From Spirochaetota bacterium (lineage in GTDB: Bacteria > Spirochaetota > UBA4802 > UB4802): a DNA stretch of 64,000 bases. Location of the stretch: positions 1-64,000 of the forward strand of contig JBFLZD010000012.1 of the NCBI GenBank assembly GCA_040756435.1, in the 5' to 3' direction. The notes under the pieces were generated by a model. It was not told where the DNA came from and did not search any database. It saw only the letters and a list, made by a program, of their open reading frames with translations. Both the position numbers and the translations under genes were made by a program. The stretch's first letter is position 1. Each line of letters begins with the position of its first letter. Shown one piece after another: positions 48,270 through 57,391 of this stretch.

Positions 48270-48475
48270 GGGGGCCCAAAACAAACCGTGGTACTGGCAA
48301 TAACGCAGGTGCAAAGTCATTGCGAGCGTAGCGCATATGCTGAGCTTGTCGAAGCAAAGCAATCTCAATACCACAGAAGACGAGATTGCTTCGTCACTAG
48401 AGTTCCTCGCAATGACAATAAGGCTAAAGTTATTATATATTATAAAGAGGTGTCTTTGGGGACACCCCTTTTTTT
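48270..48475 (-). repeat. Dispersed repeat copy B, inverted relative to copy A
   Basis: Read on the minus strand the copy begins with the GGTGTC/GACACC hairpin, contains GTCATTGCGAGGAAC...GACGAAGCAATCTC...GCGCTACGCTCGCAATGAC, and ends with TTTGTTTTGGGCCCCC. It matches copy A (46733-46971) along its length, without the tandem expansion. Confidence 0.75.
48449..48475 (+). terminator. Rho-independent terminator at the end of repeat copy B
   Basis: On the plus strand GGTGTC (48449-48454) and GACACC (48461-48466) form a 6-bp stem with a TTTGGG loop, followed by CC and seven T. It can end transcription of the YiiX-like gene and lies just past the stop of the converging acyl-CoA synthetase-like gene. 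Confidence 0.7.
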
Positions 48476-49868
48476 ACATTTTTCCACGCTTGCTGAAATG
48501 AAACCGTAAAGCCTGCATGATTTGAATACACCTGCCAATTTCACCAAATACAGGAATACCACTACGTTCAGCATGTATCTTATAATTTTCAACTACGTCT
48601 TTTTCACCTACAAGCCATAAAACAACTGGCTTTTTATGGATACGCATCATTTGCCCAATATCATTGAAAAATGCAGGGTCATAGTAACGGCTTGCAAAAC
48701 ATTCAACGATTATTGCATCAACCGCTGTATCCTTCATCAACGCATCAACCGTTGCTTTATACACTGTATCAAGGCCATTCTGCTCAACAGCAGGCCACAG
48801 ATCAAGCGGATGCGTTGCCCCCATCCATGAAGGATATAATTTCTGAACTGCCTGTAGGGTATCATCGGAAAGGTTTGCAAGCGGAATAGTATAATCAGCC
48901 ATTAAATCAGTTGTGACAATGCCTGCACCACCAGAAAATGTCATCAGCGCAACACCTTTATCAGGGCGATAGTTCTTTATATACGAAAACGCTTTCACAA
49001 TATCAATAAGCTCATATAGATCTATCACCTGCACAACGCCCGCCTGTTTAAATGCTCCAGCCTGCACCGCTGTATTGCCGGCTAAACTTGCCGTGTGGCT
49101 CATTGCAGCCTTTTTACCCTGTTCGCTTCGCCCTGATTTTAAAACAACTATCGGTTTTTGCGTGCTTTTCACAATCTGCAAAAACTTCTTCCCATCAACA
49201 ATTGATTCTAAGTAGCAACCCACCACTCCCGTTTCACTATCGCCGCAAAAATAATCAAGAAGATCTATTTCATTGACATCACACTTGTTGCCAATAGAAC
49301 ACACTTTGCTTATGCCAATGTTGTCACGTTCCAGTACCGACATCAAAAAACCTGCCGACAGCATACCACTTTGCACAATAAGGGACACATCCCCCGGCTT
49401 CATTAATGTTTTCCATTTATCAGAGTACATGAATGAAAAGACATTGCGGGTATGACCATCTAAATACCCCATGCAGTTTGGACCCCACAAACGTATGCCA
49501 AGGCTTTTAGCAAGTGCCACCGCTTCTTTTTGCAATGCATCACCATGGTTGCCAACCTCAGCAAAACCAGCTGACTCAATTATTATTGCTCTGACCCCTT
49601 TTTTTGCTGCTTCTTTAATGGTATCCAGAATAAACCGCGCGGGGATGAAGTAAATTAAACATTCAAAGGTATCCGGAATGGATTGGATATCCGGATAACA
49701 TTTTACACCCAGTAGCTCAGAGTATTTTGGATTGATAGGATATACTCTACCGGTATAACCACCCAGCACATTTCGCAGGATATGAAAACCACCGGTGCGT
49801 TGATTTTCACTAGCTCCTAATACTGCCACCCCATCAGGATGAAAAAAATTATCTAACTCATGCTTCAT
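48474..49868 (-). CDS. Acyl-CoA synthetase (ADP-forming) alpha-type protein without ATP-grasp
   Basis: The 464-residue protein has the CoA-binding domain (about 5-125; AVLGASENQRTGGFHI) and two succinyl-CoA-ligase-like domains (about 150-300 and 305-450), with the phospho-histidine His258 in MSHTASLAG. The ATP-grasp part is absent, so it needs a separate beta subunit to make ATP from acyl-CoA, or it has a different role. The complete fused enzyme at 54.0 kb does not supply it in the same operon. The upstream gene (49884-50585) is 15 bases away. Confidence 0.8.
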   Translation of the reverse strand: MKHELDNFFHPDGVAVLGASENQRTGGFHILRNVLGGYTGRVYPINPKYSELLGVKCYPDIQSIPDTFECLIYFIPARFILDTIKEAAKKGVRAIIIESAGFAEVGNHGDALQKEAVALAKSLGIRLWGPNCMGYLDGHTRNVFSFMYSDKWKTLMKPGDVSLIVQSGMLSAGFLMSVLERDNIGISKVCSIGNKCDVNEIDLLDYFCGDSETGVVGCYLESIVDGKKFLQIVKSTQKPIVVLKSGRSEQGKKAAMSHTASLAGNTAVQAGAFKQAGVVQVIDLYELIDIVKAFSYIKNYRPDKGVALMTFSGGAGIVTTDLMADYTIPLANLSDDTLQAVQKLYPSWMGATHPLDLWPAVEQNGLDTVYKATVDALMKDTAVDAIIVECFASRYYDPAFFNDIGQMMRIHKKPVVLWLVGEKDVVENYKIHAERSGIPVFGEIGRCIQIMQALRFHFSKRGKM

Positions 49869-49883
49869 AACTTCCTCCGTTAA

Positions 49884-50585
49884 CTATTGCTGCAGCCGCA
49901 TGATATATTGTGTTGCTTTTTGATAATCACCCATCTTTTTATACAGTGAGGCTATTGCTTTTATATACATTTTGTTTTCTGGCTCTCGTTGTAAAGCTTT
50001 CCTGTACCATGCAAGAGCATTTTTGTAATCTTTCAGGTGGTAATAGCTTGCCCCAATAAAGTAATCACATTCACGCATTCCCCGTTCATAGGCCTGTTTT
50101 AAAACTATCAAAGCCTGCCTGTCATTACCCATATAGAAAAGTGCTTTTCCATAACACAACTGCATTACAGGAGTGTGTGCACCTTTCTTTGCAACAACCA
50201 TGATAACTTCTTTATAGGATCTGTTAGCATCAAGAGTGGTAATTATTTTTTCTAAATGATGGGTGTCATTGGGGATGTCATCTAACGCAATAAGGATAAA
50301 TGCACCTTTCACATTGTCTTGCGATAGTAGATATAATCCGGTATATTTTTTAATTTTTTTATTTGCCGGGTACAGCATGCTGCCATGTTCACAATATCGC
50401 TTTACCCTGGCATAATCTTTGTTGTTATACGCTTGTTCAATTTTTTTTACCAATGCTGCTTCATCTACTTTTTCAATTTTTTGATAATAAAATGCAAGAT
50501 AGTACCTGTACACTTCAGGTGCATAGAAATAAGAAACTGCAATTGCTGCACAACCCACAAGAAATAAAAAAAATTTAAATTTCAT
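49884..50585 (-). CDS. Membrane-anchored TPR protein
   Basis: The 233-residue protein has one N-terminal membrane helix (about 3-22) and about four TPR motifs (about 45-230), including YKNALAWYRKALQREPENKMYIKAIASLYKK near the end as a clear last pair. It has no enzyme domain. It probably acts as a scaffold, and its operon partner is the acyl-CoA synthetase-like gene. Confidence 0.78.
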   Translation of the reverse strand: MKFKFFLFLVGCAAIAVSYFYAPEVYRYYLAFYYQKIEKVDEAALVKKIEQAYNNKDYARVKRYCEHGSMLYPANKKIKKYTGLYLLSQDNVKGAFILIALDDIPNDTHHLEKIITTLDANRSYKEVIMVVAKKGAHTPVMQLCYGKALFYMGNDRQALIVLKQAYERGMRECDYFIGASYYHLKDYKNALAWYRKALQREPENKMYIKAIASLYKKMGDYQKATQYIMRLQQ

Positions 50586-51345
50586 AGTTTAATTACCAAT
50601 CATTAACCTGACGAATTCTTTGAAATACAGGTAATTCGTCAAGAAAAAAAGAATAATATACTTATATCATTTTGCAAGTTCAAGTTTGAAGTGCAACATT
50701 GAGCCATCCCCGTAAAACTCATACCAAGATTTCCATCCTTTAGACTCCCGTGGATGGTTGTTTTTTCATACGTACTTTTTCAAGCTTCTTTATCCTCTCT
50801 GAAGCAATTTTTTAGGATTGTCTTTATCCCACTATGCACTTTCTTTTGTCCAGACGGCAACAAAAGAAAGTGCCAAAGAAAAATGCCTTTTGCTTTCTGT
50901 ATGTATCATATCTTTGCCAGCGTGCTGCGGACGCCCTCCTGGCTATGTCCTCGCACCCAACATATGACGCCGTACCTCCTGTACGGCTGACATTGCCATA
51001 CCATTGCTTATGAAAATTTTTAAGATTTCCTTGTCCATTATACTCACTACCCACTGGTATTCCACTGTATCTTTGAAGTAAGTGTTGAGGAATGCCCCCT
51101 TAACGTTTGCGATATTTCCCATGAAGATGTTCCTTTATGATATACCATTTTTTGATGACAATTCTTTCTCCCAAGTCTATATGCCTCAAAGATACATCAT
51201 TTAATTTTTTGTTGTGAGAACATCCACTGTAAAGGAAGTATTATGTATGATGCTACATTTTTTTTATTTTGTGTTGCACTTCATTGTTGAATTTGCCTTA
51301 GAATATAATGTTTGTCTAAATAATTTGATAGGGGGTTATATCTAA
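50586..51345. repeat. Gene-poor tract with a strongly structured dispersed-type repeat
   Basis: A perfect 14-bp inverted repeat lies at 50836-50849 and 50860-50873 (arms GCACTTTCTTTTGT and its complement, loop CCAGACGGCA). A second hairpin, GCCGTAC/GTACGGC, is at 50969-50987. The GC-rich stretch between resembles a dispersed repeat or structured RNA. The frames here (about 50754-50990 and 50824-51054) look non-coding. From about 51060 to 51345 I see nothing except AT-rich sequence. Confidence 0.55.
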
Positions 51346-51555
51346 ATGAAAACATATATATTTTATACATCTGAAGGTTTTACCCAGGACAGTAACTTTG
51401 AACAGACCGAAAATTGCCAGATTTTAGATTGGCAAAAAGGGAATAATGAAAAAGAAGCATTTGAAAATTTTAAAAAAGAAAATCCAGATATACCATTTAA
51501 AAGTATTTGATGCCAGGAATTAGCAAATGAGAGAGTTTATTATTTTGAAATTTGA
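51346..51555 (+). CDS. Small conserved-looking protein interrupted by an in-frame TGA
   Basis: The ATG at 51346 opens a 54-codon frame (MKTYIFYTSEGFTQ ... ENCQILDW ... NEKEAFENFKKENP) that stops at TGA 51508-51510. The same frame continues for 14 sense codons (CQELANERVYYFEI) to TGA 51553-51555. From memory of small proteins with a TTEGYTF...ENCQVLG...EEAFENL pattern, the continuation aligns with the family's C-terminus, so the first TGA looks like a nonsense change. A weak GGGGG is 11 bases ahead of the ATG. Function unknown. Confidence 0.5.
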
Positions 51556-51711
51556 GCAAGCAATGTGTTTTTTTTACTTCATGAAGAGGATACCCTATAT
51601 TATCTATGTGATTACCTTAACTGATGTAAATAGCTAACATTTAGGAAATGATTATAAATAAAAGATTAAAAAATCCGTTTTTTTGAGTGAATTCAAAAAT
51701 TTGATAAATAA

Positions 51712-51915
51712 ATTACTAAACTAAAAGCTACTGCTGGTGAATACAGAAAGATGGCAGAATACTGGAAAAAACAAGGTTTTACATTTATCTGGATAACTGA
51801 TGGAAAAGGATGGAAAACAGCAATGAAGCCATTGAAAGAATATTATGATGATGGTAATTATTTACTTAACATTACTATGTTGGCAAATGGATACTTAAAG
51901 GATATAATTGAATAA
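51712..51915 (+). pseudogene. C-terminal remnant of a DpnII/MboI-type restriction endonuclease
   Basis: The frame after an upstream stop encodes about 67 residues with EYRKMAEYWKKQGFTFIWIT and the DGKGWKTA...NYLLNITMLANGYLKDII pattern, which I recognise as the end of DpnII-like enzymes. Nothing of the N-terminal catalytic part or of a methyltransferase is present. It is a relic of a lost type II restriction-modification system. Confidence 0.6.
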
Positions 51916-52050
51916 TAAAAACCAATATTTACTAAATATAACAAACAATTTCTCTCTTGACTTATTAAAAAATAATAGATACCATTTATATATAAATATC
52001 AAAAATTGATTATCAAAGTTTTATCATTTGGTTTGCTATAAAAATTTGAA

Positions 52051-52114
52051 TTGACAGAATTAGTAGCTAAAATATTTTATATACAATCTGCTAATATTTA
52101 TACATAGCAGATTG
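52051..52114 (+). promoter_or_regulatory. Promoter with operator dyad before the CoA-transferase operon
   Basis: TTGACA (52051-52056) is followed after 16 bases by TATTTT (52073-52078). Directly downstream the 10-bp perfect inverted repeat CAATCTGCTA/TAGCAGATTG (52084-52093 and 52105-52114, 11-base loop) covers the expected start site and 5' leader. It could be a repressor operator or an mRNA hairpin just before the AAAGGGGGG ribosome site. Confidence 0.6.
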
Positions 52115-52125
52115 AAAGGGGGGTT

Positions 52126-54024
52126 ATGGAGCAGAATACTGCAAAACTGGAAGATTTTAAAAGGATTTATCCAGAAAAGTTTCTTCCAGAAGAAAAGATT
52201 TTTAGCCACATCAACAGGGGCGATAGAATCTTCATTGGTACTGCCTGTAGCGAACCCCAGTATTTAGTCAATGCACTTGTTGAATATGTAAAATCATACC
52301 CCAAGGCATTCTTTGATACTGAAGTCATCCATGTGTGGACGTTAGGCGTTGCACCATACGCTGATGAAAAATTTAAGCAAAACTTCCGCCACAATTCATT
52401 TTTTATTGGCAACAATACCCGTGAAGCCATCAATCAGGGCATAGCCGATTACACGCCTATTTTTTTATCCCATGTACCAACATTGCTGCGCAAGGGAATT
52501 ATTGAAATTGATGTTGCACTAGTTCAAACATCATTACCTGATGAACATGGTTTCCTTAGTTTAGGCGTTAGTGTTGATATTGTAAAAACCGCAGTGGAAA
52601 GTGCACGGCTTGTGGTGGTACAGGTGAATAAACACATGCCTCGCGTGCATGGTGATGCATTTATTCATATTAAGGATGTTGATTTTATAGTACCCCATGA
52701 TGAACCCATTCTTGAGTTTACCACTAAAGCCTCAGATGAAATATCAAACCGCATTGGCAAATATGTATCACTTATAATTCAGGATGGTGACACCATACAG
52801 GTTGGCTATGGCAGGATGCCCAATGCAATTCTCAAACATCTTATCACAAAAAAAAATTTGGGAGTGCATACGGAACTGCTTACCGATGGCATTGTGGAGC
52901 TCATGAAAGCCGGTGTTATCACCAATTCTGAAAAAACTGTGGATAGAGGCAAAACTATTGCCTCTTTTTGCATGGGCACACAATCTACCTATGAATATAT
53001 ACACGACAACCCATCAATTGAATTTAAAACTATCGACTATACTAACAATCCGCTCATCATTGCGCAGCAACGCAGGATGACTGCAATAAATGCTGCACTG
53101 CAAATAGATCTAACAGGTCAGGCCACTGCCGAGTCGCTGGGCAAAATGTTCTTCAGCGGCATAGGTGGTCAGGCCGATTTCATGCGAGGTGCTGTACTTG
53201 CCCCTGGTGGCAAAACTATCCTTACCCTTCGTTCAACCACAGAAAATGAACAGGAATCACGTATTGTGCCGTTTATACCAGAAGGTGCCGGCATAACGCT
53301 TAACCGCGGTGATGTCCATTATGTGGTAACCGAGTACGGGATAGCCTATATCCATGGCAAAAACATCAGGGAACGGGCTATGGATTTAATAGCGATAGCT
53401 CATCCTAAGTTCAGACCATGGCTTATAGAAGAAGCCAAGAAAAACGGTCTCATTTACCGCGATCAGGCTTTTATACCGGGTAAAAAAGGCGAGTACCCTG
53501 AACACCTTGAAACATACCGTACCACAAAGACAGGCATCAAGCTAAAGCTGCGTCCTGTCAAGATCAGCGATGAAGAACTCTTAAAGGACTTTTTCTATTC
53601 ACTATCCGACCAGAGCCTCTACAGGCGCTTTATATCAACACGTAAAGACATGCCCCATGAGCGGCTTCAGGAAATGGTGGTAATTGATTACACCAAGGAA
53701 ATGGTAATTTTAGCTGTGATTGAACAAAACGAAAAAGAAGTTGTGGTCGGCGTTGGTCAGTACGGTATTCAGGAATATCAGCATTGGGCAGAAGTGGCAT
53801 TTGCTGTGCGTGATGATTATCAATATAAAGGCATTGGTCAGGTATTGTTATCATATCTGACTCAAATAGCAAAGAGAAATGGTTTACTGGGATTCACGGC
53901 AGAAGTGCTTGTGGAAAACAAGCCCATGCTGCATCTATTTGAAAAAATGGGGTTCAATATAGAAAAGAGGAGTAGCGCAGGAGTATATGAATTGAAGATG
54001 GAATTTAGGGGAGATGAACAATGA
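52126..54024 (+). CDS. Acetyl-CoA hydrolase/CoA-transferase fused to a GNAT domain
   Basis: Residues about 15-450 match the acetyl-CoA hydrolase/4-hydroxybutyrate CoA-transferase family (VALVQTSLPDEHGFLSLG, VDFIVPHDEPI, FFSGIGGQADFMRGA, and VTEYGIAYIHGKNIRERA). Residues about 475-632 are a GNAT acetyltransferase (VGVGQYGIQEYQHWAEVAFAV, then YKGIGQVLLSYLTQIAK). The fusion suggests acylation of a protein using the acyl-CoA handled by the first domain, perhaps lysine acetylation of the neighbouring synthetase (inference). Its stop overlaps the next start by 4 bases. Confidence 0.9.
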   Translation: MEQNTAKLEDFKRIYPEKFLPEEKIFSHINRGDRIFIGTACSEPQYLVNALVEYVKSYPKAFFDTEVIHVWTLGVAPYADEKFKQNFRHNSFFIGNNTREAINQGIADYTPIFLSHVPTLLRKGIIEIDVALVQTSLPDEHGFLSLGVSVDIVKTAVESARLVVVQVNKHMPRVHGDAFIHIKDVDFIVPHDEPILEFTTKASDEISNRIGKYVSLIIQDGDTIQVGYGRMPNAILKHLITKKNLGVHTELLTDGIVELMKAGVITNSEKTVDRGKTIASFCMGTQSTYEYIHDNPSIEFKTIDYTNNPLIIAQQRRMTAINAALQIDLTGQATAESLGKMFFSGIGGQADFMRGAVLAPGGKTILTLRSTTENEQESRIVPFIPEGAGITLNRGDVHYVVTEYGIAYIHGKNIRERAMDLIAIAHPKFRPWLIEEAKKNGLIYRDQAFIPGKKGEYPEHLETYRTTKTGIKLKLRPVKISDEELLKDFFYSLSDQSLYRRFISTRKDMPHERLQEMVVIDYTKEMVILAVIEQNEKEVVVGVGQYGIQEYQHWAEVAFAVRDDYQYKGIGQVLLSYLTQIAKRNGLLGFTAEVLVENKPMLHLFEKMGFNIEKRSSAGVYELKMEFRGDEQ

Positions 54025-56138
54025 AAGCAAAAAAGGATAGTATTGTATCTTTATTCCAGCCCAAAAGTGTTGCAATAGTTGGCGCTTCATCACAACCAGG
54101 CAAAATTGGGTTCAGCATCACCCGCAATATCATTCAGGGTGGTTTTAAGGGGAAAATTTATCCAATAAACCCAAAAGGTGGTGCAATTTTAGGCGTTGAT
54201 TGCTACCCAAGCATTTCAGACGTTAAGGATGAAATTGACGTAGCAACAATCTGTGTTCCTGCAAAATTAGCATTTGATGCAGTTAAGGAATGCGCTGATA
54301 AAGGCGTCAAACATGTTCAGATTATTACCTCAGGCTTCTCTGAAGTTGGAGAGGTTGAACTGGAACACAAAATTGTGGAATATGCTAATTCCAAGGGAAC
54401 ACGCGTACTTGGCCCAAACATCTTTGGCGTATACTCTGCATCAGGTAATTATAATTCAACATTCTCTGCCACAGATATTTTACGAGGGAATGTTGCTATC
54501 CTTACCCAGAGTGGTGCATTGGGAATAGCAATGATAGGAAAAACTGCAGTTGAGAATATGGGATTATCCGCTATCGTATCATTGGGCAACAAAGCAGATA
54601 TTGACGAAGCAGACTGTTTAGATTTCGTCATGCGCGATCAGGAAACAAAAGTTATTTTAATGTACATTGAAGGCGTAAAAGATGGCGAACGTTTTATTGA
54701 AGCTGTTCGCGAAGCAACAAAGTTAAAACCAATTGTAGTATTAAAATCAGGCCGTTCAAAACGTGGCGCAATGGCTGCTGCAAGCCATACCGGTTCACTG
54801 GCCGGTTCTGATGAAATCTTTGATGCTATTGCACGGCAGACTGGCCTGCTGCGTGCAGAAAGCTTACAGGAAGCATTTAACTGGTGTAAATTTTTAGCAT
54901 ATTCACCACGCCCCAAAGGCAAAAATACTGTTATCGTTACCAACGGTGGCGGTATTGGTGTTATGGCAACCGACGCATGTGAAAAATATGGTGTGGAGCT
55001 TTATGACGACCAGCTTGTATTAAAAGAAGTATTTGGTCCGGCAACACCTGACTTTGGTTCAACCAAAAACCCGGTGGACATTACCGGTGGAGCAAAAGCT
55101 GCCGATTATGACCTGGCACTAACCGCACCAACACGTTCTGAAGACATGCACGCAACACTGGCATTGTACTGCGAAACAGCTACATTTGATGCCGAAAACT
55201 TAGCGCCAATGATCAGAGATACCTATGGCAAGCATTTAGCCAGCGGTAAGCCTGTTGCGTATGCGATAGTTGGTGGCAAAGTAGTTGAAGATGCAGTAGT
55301 ACAACTGCGTAAAATGAATGTGCCAGTTTTCCCTGAAGTATACGAAGCAGTTTCCTGTATGGGTGCTTTGTATAAATATACCAACATGTTAGCCGAACGT
55401 GATGACAGTGTAGAAGATGCACAGATGGACATAGCTACAATTAACAAGATTATCGATGGCGCACTTGCTGACGGAAGAACATTCCTTCTTGCTAATGAAG
55501 GCCAGGCTGTCATGAAAGCCTCCGGCGTCATGATACCAGGTGCAGGTATTGGCAAATCAATAGACGAGTGTGTACGATTGGCCGAACAGATAGGTTACCC
55601 GGTTGTTATGAAGGTTGTTTCCCGTGACATCTTACACAAATCTGATGCTGGCGGTGTAGCATTAGATATATTGAATAAACAAGAAGTAATGGATGCCTAT
55701 GAAGCTATTATGAAGAACTGTCGCGCATACAAGGAAGATGCAGTCATAGATGGCATTGAAGTATGCGAAATGGTTCAGAAAGGTGTTGAGCTCATCATAG
55801 GAGCCCGCAGAGACCCACAATTAGGACCCATTGTCATGTGTGGTCTGGGTGGTATTTATGTTGAGGTCATGAAGGACGTTGCATTCAGGGCAGCATCAAT
55901 CAATAAGAAAGAAGCCCGCTCAATGCTTTCTGAAATACGCTCATATCCATTACTGTTAGGCGTTCGCGGTGAAGAGCAGAAGGATATTGATATTGTTGTT
56001 GACACAATTATCAAAGTTGCAACAATCATAAGGAAGATACCGCGAATCACAGATATCGAGATTAATCCTGTCGTTGTCTATGAGCAGGGCAAAGGCCTTA
56101 AAGCTGTAGACGTCAGGATAATAATTTCTAAATCGTAA
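54021..56138 (+). CDS. Acyl/acetyl-CoA synthetase (ADP-forming), fused alpha-beta
   Basis: The 705-residue protein has the CoA-binding domain (about 10-130; AIVGASSQPGKIG), the ligase domains with phospho-histidine His256 (SHTGSLAGSD), and a C-terminal ATP-grasp (about 480-705; GYPVVMKVVSRDILHKSDAGGV). It converts acyl-CoA, ADP and phosphate to acid, CoA and ATP, a route used by fermentative anaerobes. It is translationally coupled to the CoA-transferase/GNAT gene and 13 bases before the DRTGG-domain gene. Confidence 0.94.
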   Translation: MKAKKDSIVSLFQPKSVAIVGASSQPGKIGFSITRNIIQGGFKGKIYPINPKGGAILGVDCYPSISDVKDEIDVATICVPAKLAFDAVKECADKGVKHVQIITSGFSEVGEVELEHKIVEYANSKGTRVLGPNIFGVYSASGNYNSTFSATDILRGNVAILTQSGALGIAMIGKTAVENMGLSAIVSLGNKADIDEADCLDFVMRDQETKVILMYIEGVKDGERFIEAVREATKLKPIVVLKSGRSKRGAMAAASHTGSLAGSDEIFDAIARQTGLLRAESLQEAFNWCKFLAYSPRPKGKNTVIVTNGGGIGVMATDACEKYGVELYDDQLVLKEVFGPATPDFGSTKNPVDITGGAKAADYDLALTAPTRSEDMHATLALYCETATFDAENLAPMIRDTYGKHLASGKPVAYAIVGGKVVEDAVVQLRKMNVPVFPEVYEAVSCMGALYKYTNMLAERDDSVEDAQMDIATINKIIDGALADGRTFLLANEGQAVMKASGVMIPGAGIGKSIDECVRLAEQIGYPVVMKVVSRDILHKSDAGGVALDILNKQEVMDAYEAIMKNCRAYKEDAVIDGIEVCEMVQKGVELIIGARRDPQLGPIVMCGLGGIYVEVMKDVAFRAASINKKEARSMLSEIRSYPLLLGVRGEEQKDIDIVVDTIIKVATIIRKIPRITDIEINPVVVYEQGKGLKAVDVRIIISKS

Positions 56139-56151
56139 GCGAGGTGTAATT

Positions 56152-57183
56152 ATGAATAAAATAGTATTTGCGTGTACACGAAGAAGCGCCGGGAAAACAA
56201 CTATTTTCACTGGTTTGGCAAAAGCAATGGGGAAGGAAGTGGCATATATGAAGCCCTTTGGCGATAGATTGATATACCGTAAAAAACGCTTGTGGGATTA
56301 TGATGCTGCACTTTTAACAAATCTTTTTGGCTTAGAAGAAAATCCTGAAGATATGACCATTGGTTTTGAACATGCCAAGCTGCGCTATGTGTATGATGAA
56401 GCCAGGATAAAAGAAAAGCTTCAGGAAGTGGCAAAATCAATTGCCAAAAACCGTGAAGTCCTCTTCATTGAAGGGGGCAAAGACTTAGCCTATGGCGTTT
56501 CAGTATATCTTGACCCAATCACCGTTGCAAAATCACTTGATGCCAAGCTGGTTCTCGTCGTAGGCGGCAATGATGACGTCATCATTGATGACATTACACT
56601 TTTCAAGAAGTATGTAGATACAAGCGATATTAACTTCCTGGGTGTTATCATCAACAAGATTCACAACCTGGATGATTTCAAGAGTACCTATGCTGATAAA
56701 ATTGAAAAAATGGGTGTTCCTATTTTAGGAATGATTCCCTATGCAGCTGACCTTACCTACTTCTCTATGGACTATCTGTCAGAAGCATTGTTTGCCAAAG
56801 TAATAGCTGGTGAAGCTGGCTTAAATAAGGTTGTGAAGAATGTATTTTTAGGCGCAATGTCGGTTAATGAAGCGCTACGAAATCCTCTTTTCAATAAAGA
56901 AGGTAAGCTTTTAATAACAAGTGGCGATAGAAGTGACATCATTATTTCTGCGCTTGAAACAAATACTGTTGGTATCATTTTAACCAACAATATTCTGCCG
57001 CCTTCAAACATCATTTCAAAAGCAGCTGAAAAGAACATCCCGCTGCTTTTAGTTTCAAGTAATGCATATCAGGTAGCAGGCCAGATTGATAAAATGGAAG
57101 CGTTATTGACCAAAGACAATAAAGAAAAGATTGCACTGGCAGAAAAACTGGTAAAAGAAAATGTAAAGGTATCTGCTCTATAG
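56152..57183 (+). CDS. P-loop ATPase with DRTGG domain (phosphotransacetylase N-terminal-like)
   Basis: The 343-residue protein has a BioD-like P-loop (TRRSAGKTTIF, about 9-19) and a DRTGG-type domain (about 225-320; the core is SGDRSDIII). These two domains together form the N-terminal half of long phosphotransacetylases, but the catalytic PTA_PTB half is missing. It is likely a nucleotide-sensing regulator of the acyl-CoA synthetase encoded just before it. That is inference. A terminator follows. Confidence 0.85.
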   Translation: MNKIVFACTRRSAGKTTIFTGLAKAMGKEVAYMKPFGDRLIYRKKRLWDYDAALLTNLFGLEENPEDMTIGFEHAKLRYVYDEARIKEKLQEVAKSIAKNREVLFIEGGKDLAYGVSVYLDPITVAKSLDAKLVLVVGGNDDVIIDDITLFKKYVDTSDINFLGVIINKIHNLDDFKSTYADKIEKMGVPILGMIPYAADLTYFSMDYLSEALFAKVIAGEAGLNKVVKNVFLGAMSVNEALRNPLFNKEGKLLITSGDRSDIIISALETNTVGIILTNNILPPSNIISKAAEKNIPLLLVSSNAYQVAGQIDKMEALLTKDNKEKIALAEKLVKENVKVSAL

Positions 57184-57200
57184 ACGCAATTGACATTGGC

Positions 57201-57232
57201 AAAAAAAGGGGCTTTTATAGCCCCTTTTTTTT
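57201..57232 (+). terminator. Rho-independent terminator of the CoA operon
   Basis: AAAAAGGGGCT and AGCCCCTTTTT form an 11-bp stem with a TTTAT loop, continuing into a T-run. It lies 18 bases after the DRTGG gene stop. Confidence 0.9.
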
Positions 57233-57391
57233 ATGCATTTATTTTAATTTTAGATTATACTGTGCCAACAAAACGGCAGCAATGGAGATATTGATTATAA
57301 ACATCATTTTTTTCAATGCATTATGATAGATAGTGCATCACAGTAAATGCTTACGTTCACATCAAATAATTATTTGGTGGTATAAACTTCC

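Noticed and set aside
50754-51054. Overlapping frames on both strands at 50.75-51.05 kb as genes
   Set aside because: They follow the hairpin-rich repeat, have no ribosome site or family pattern, and are mutual shadows.
51511-51560. Selenocysteine insertion at TGA 51508
   Set aside because: No SECIS-like stem-loop is visible just downstream; a nonsense mutation is simpler.
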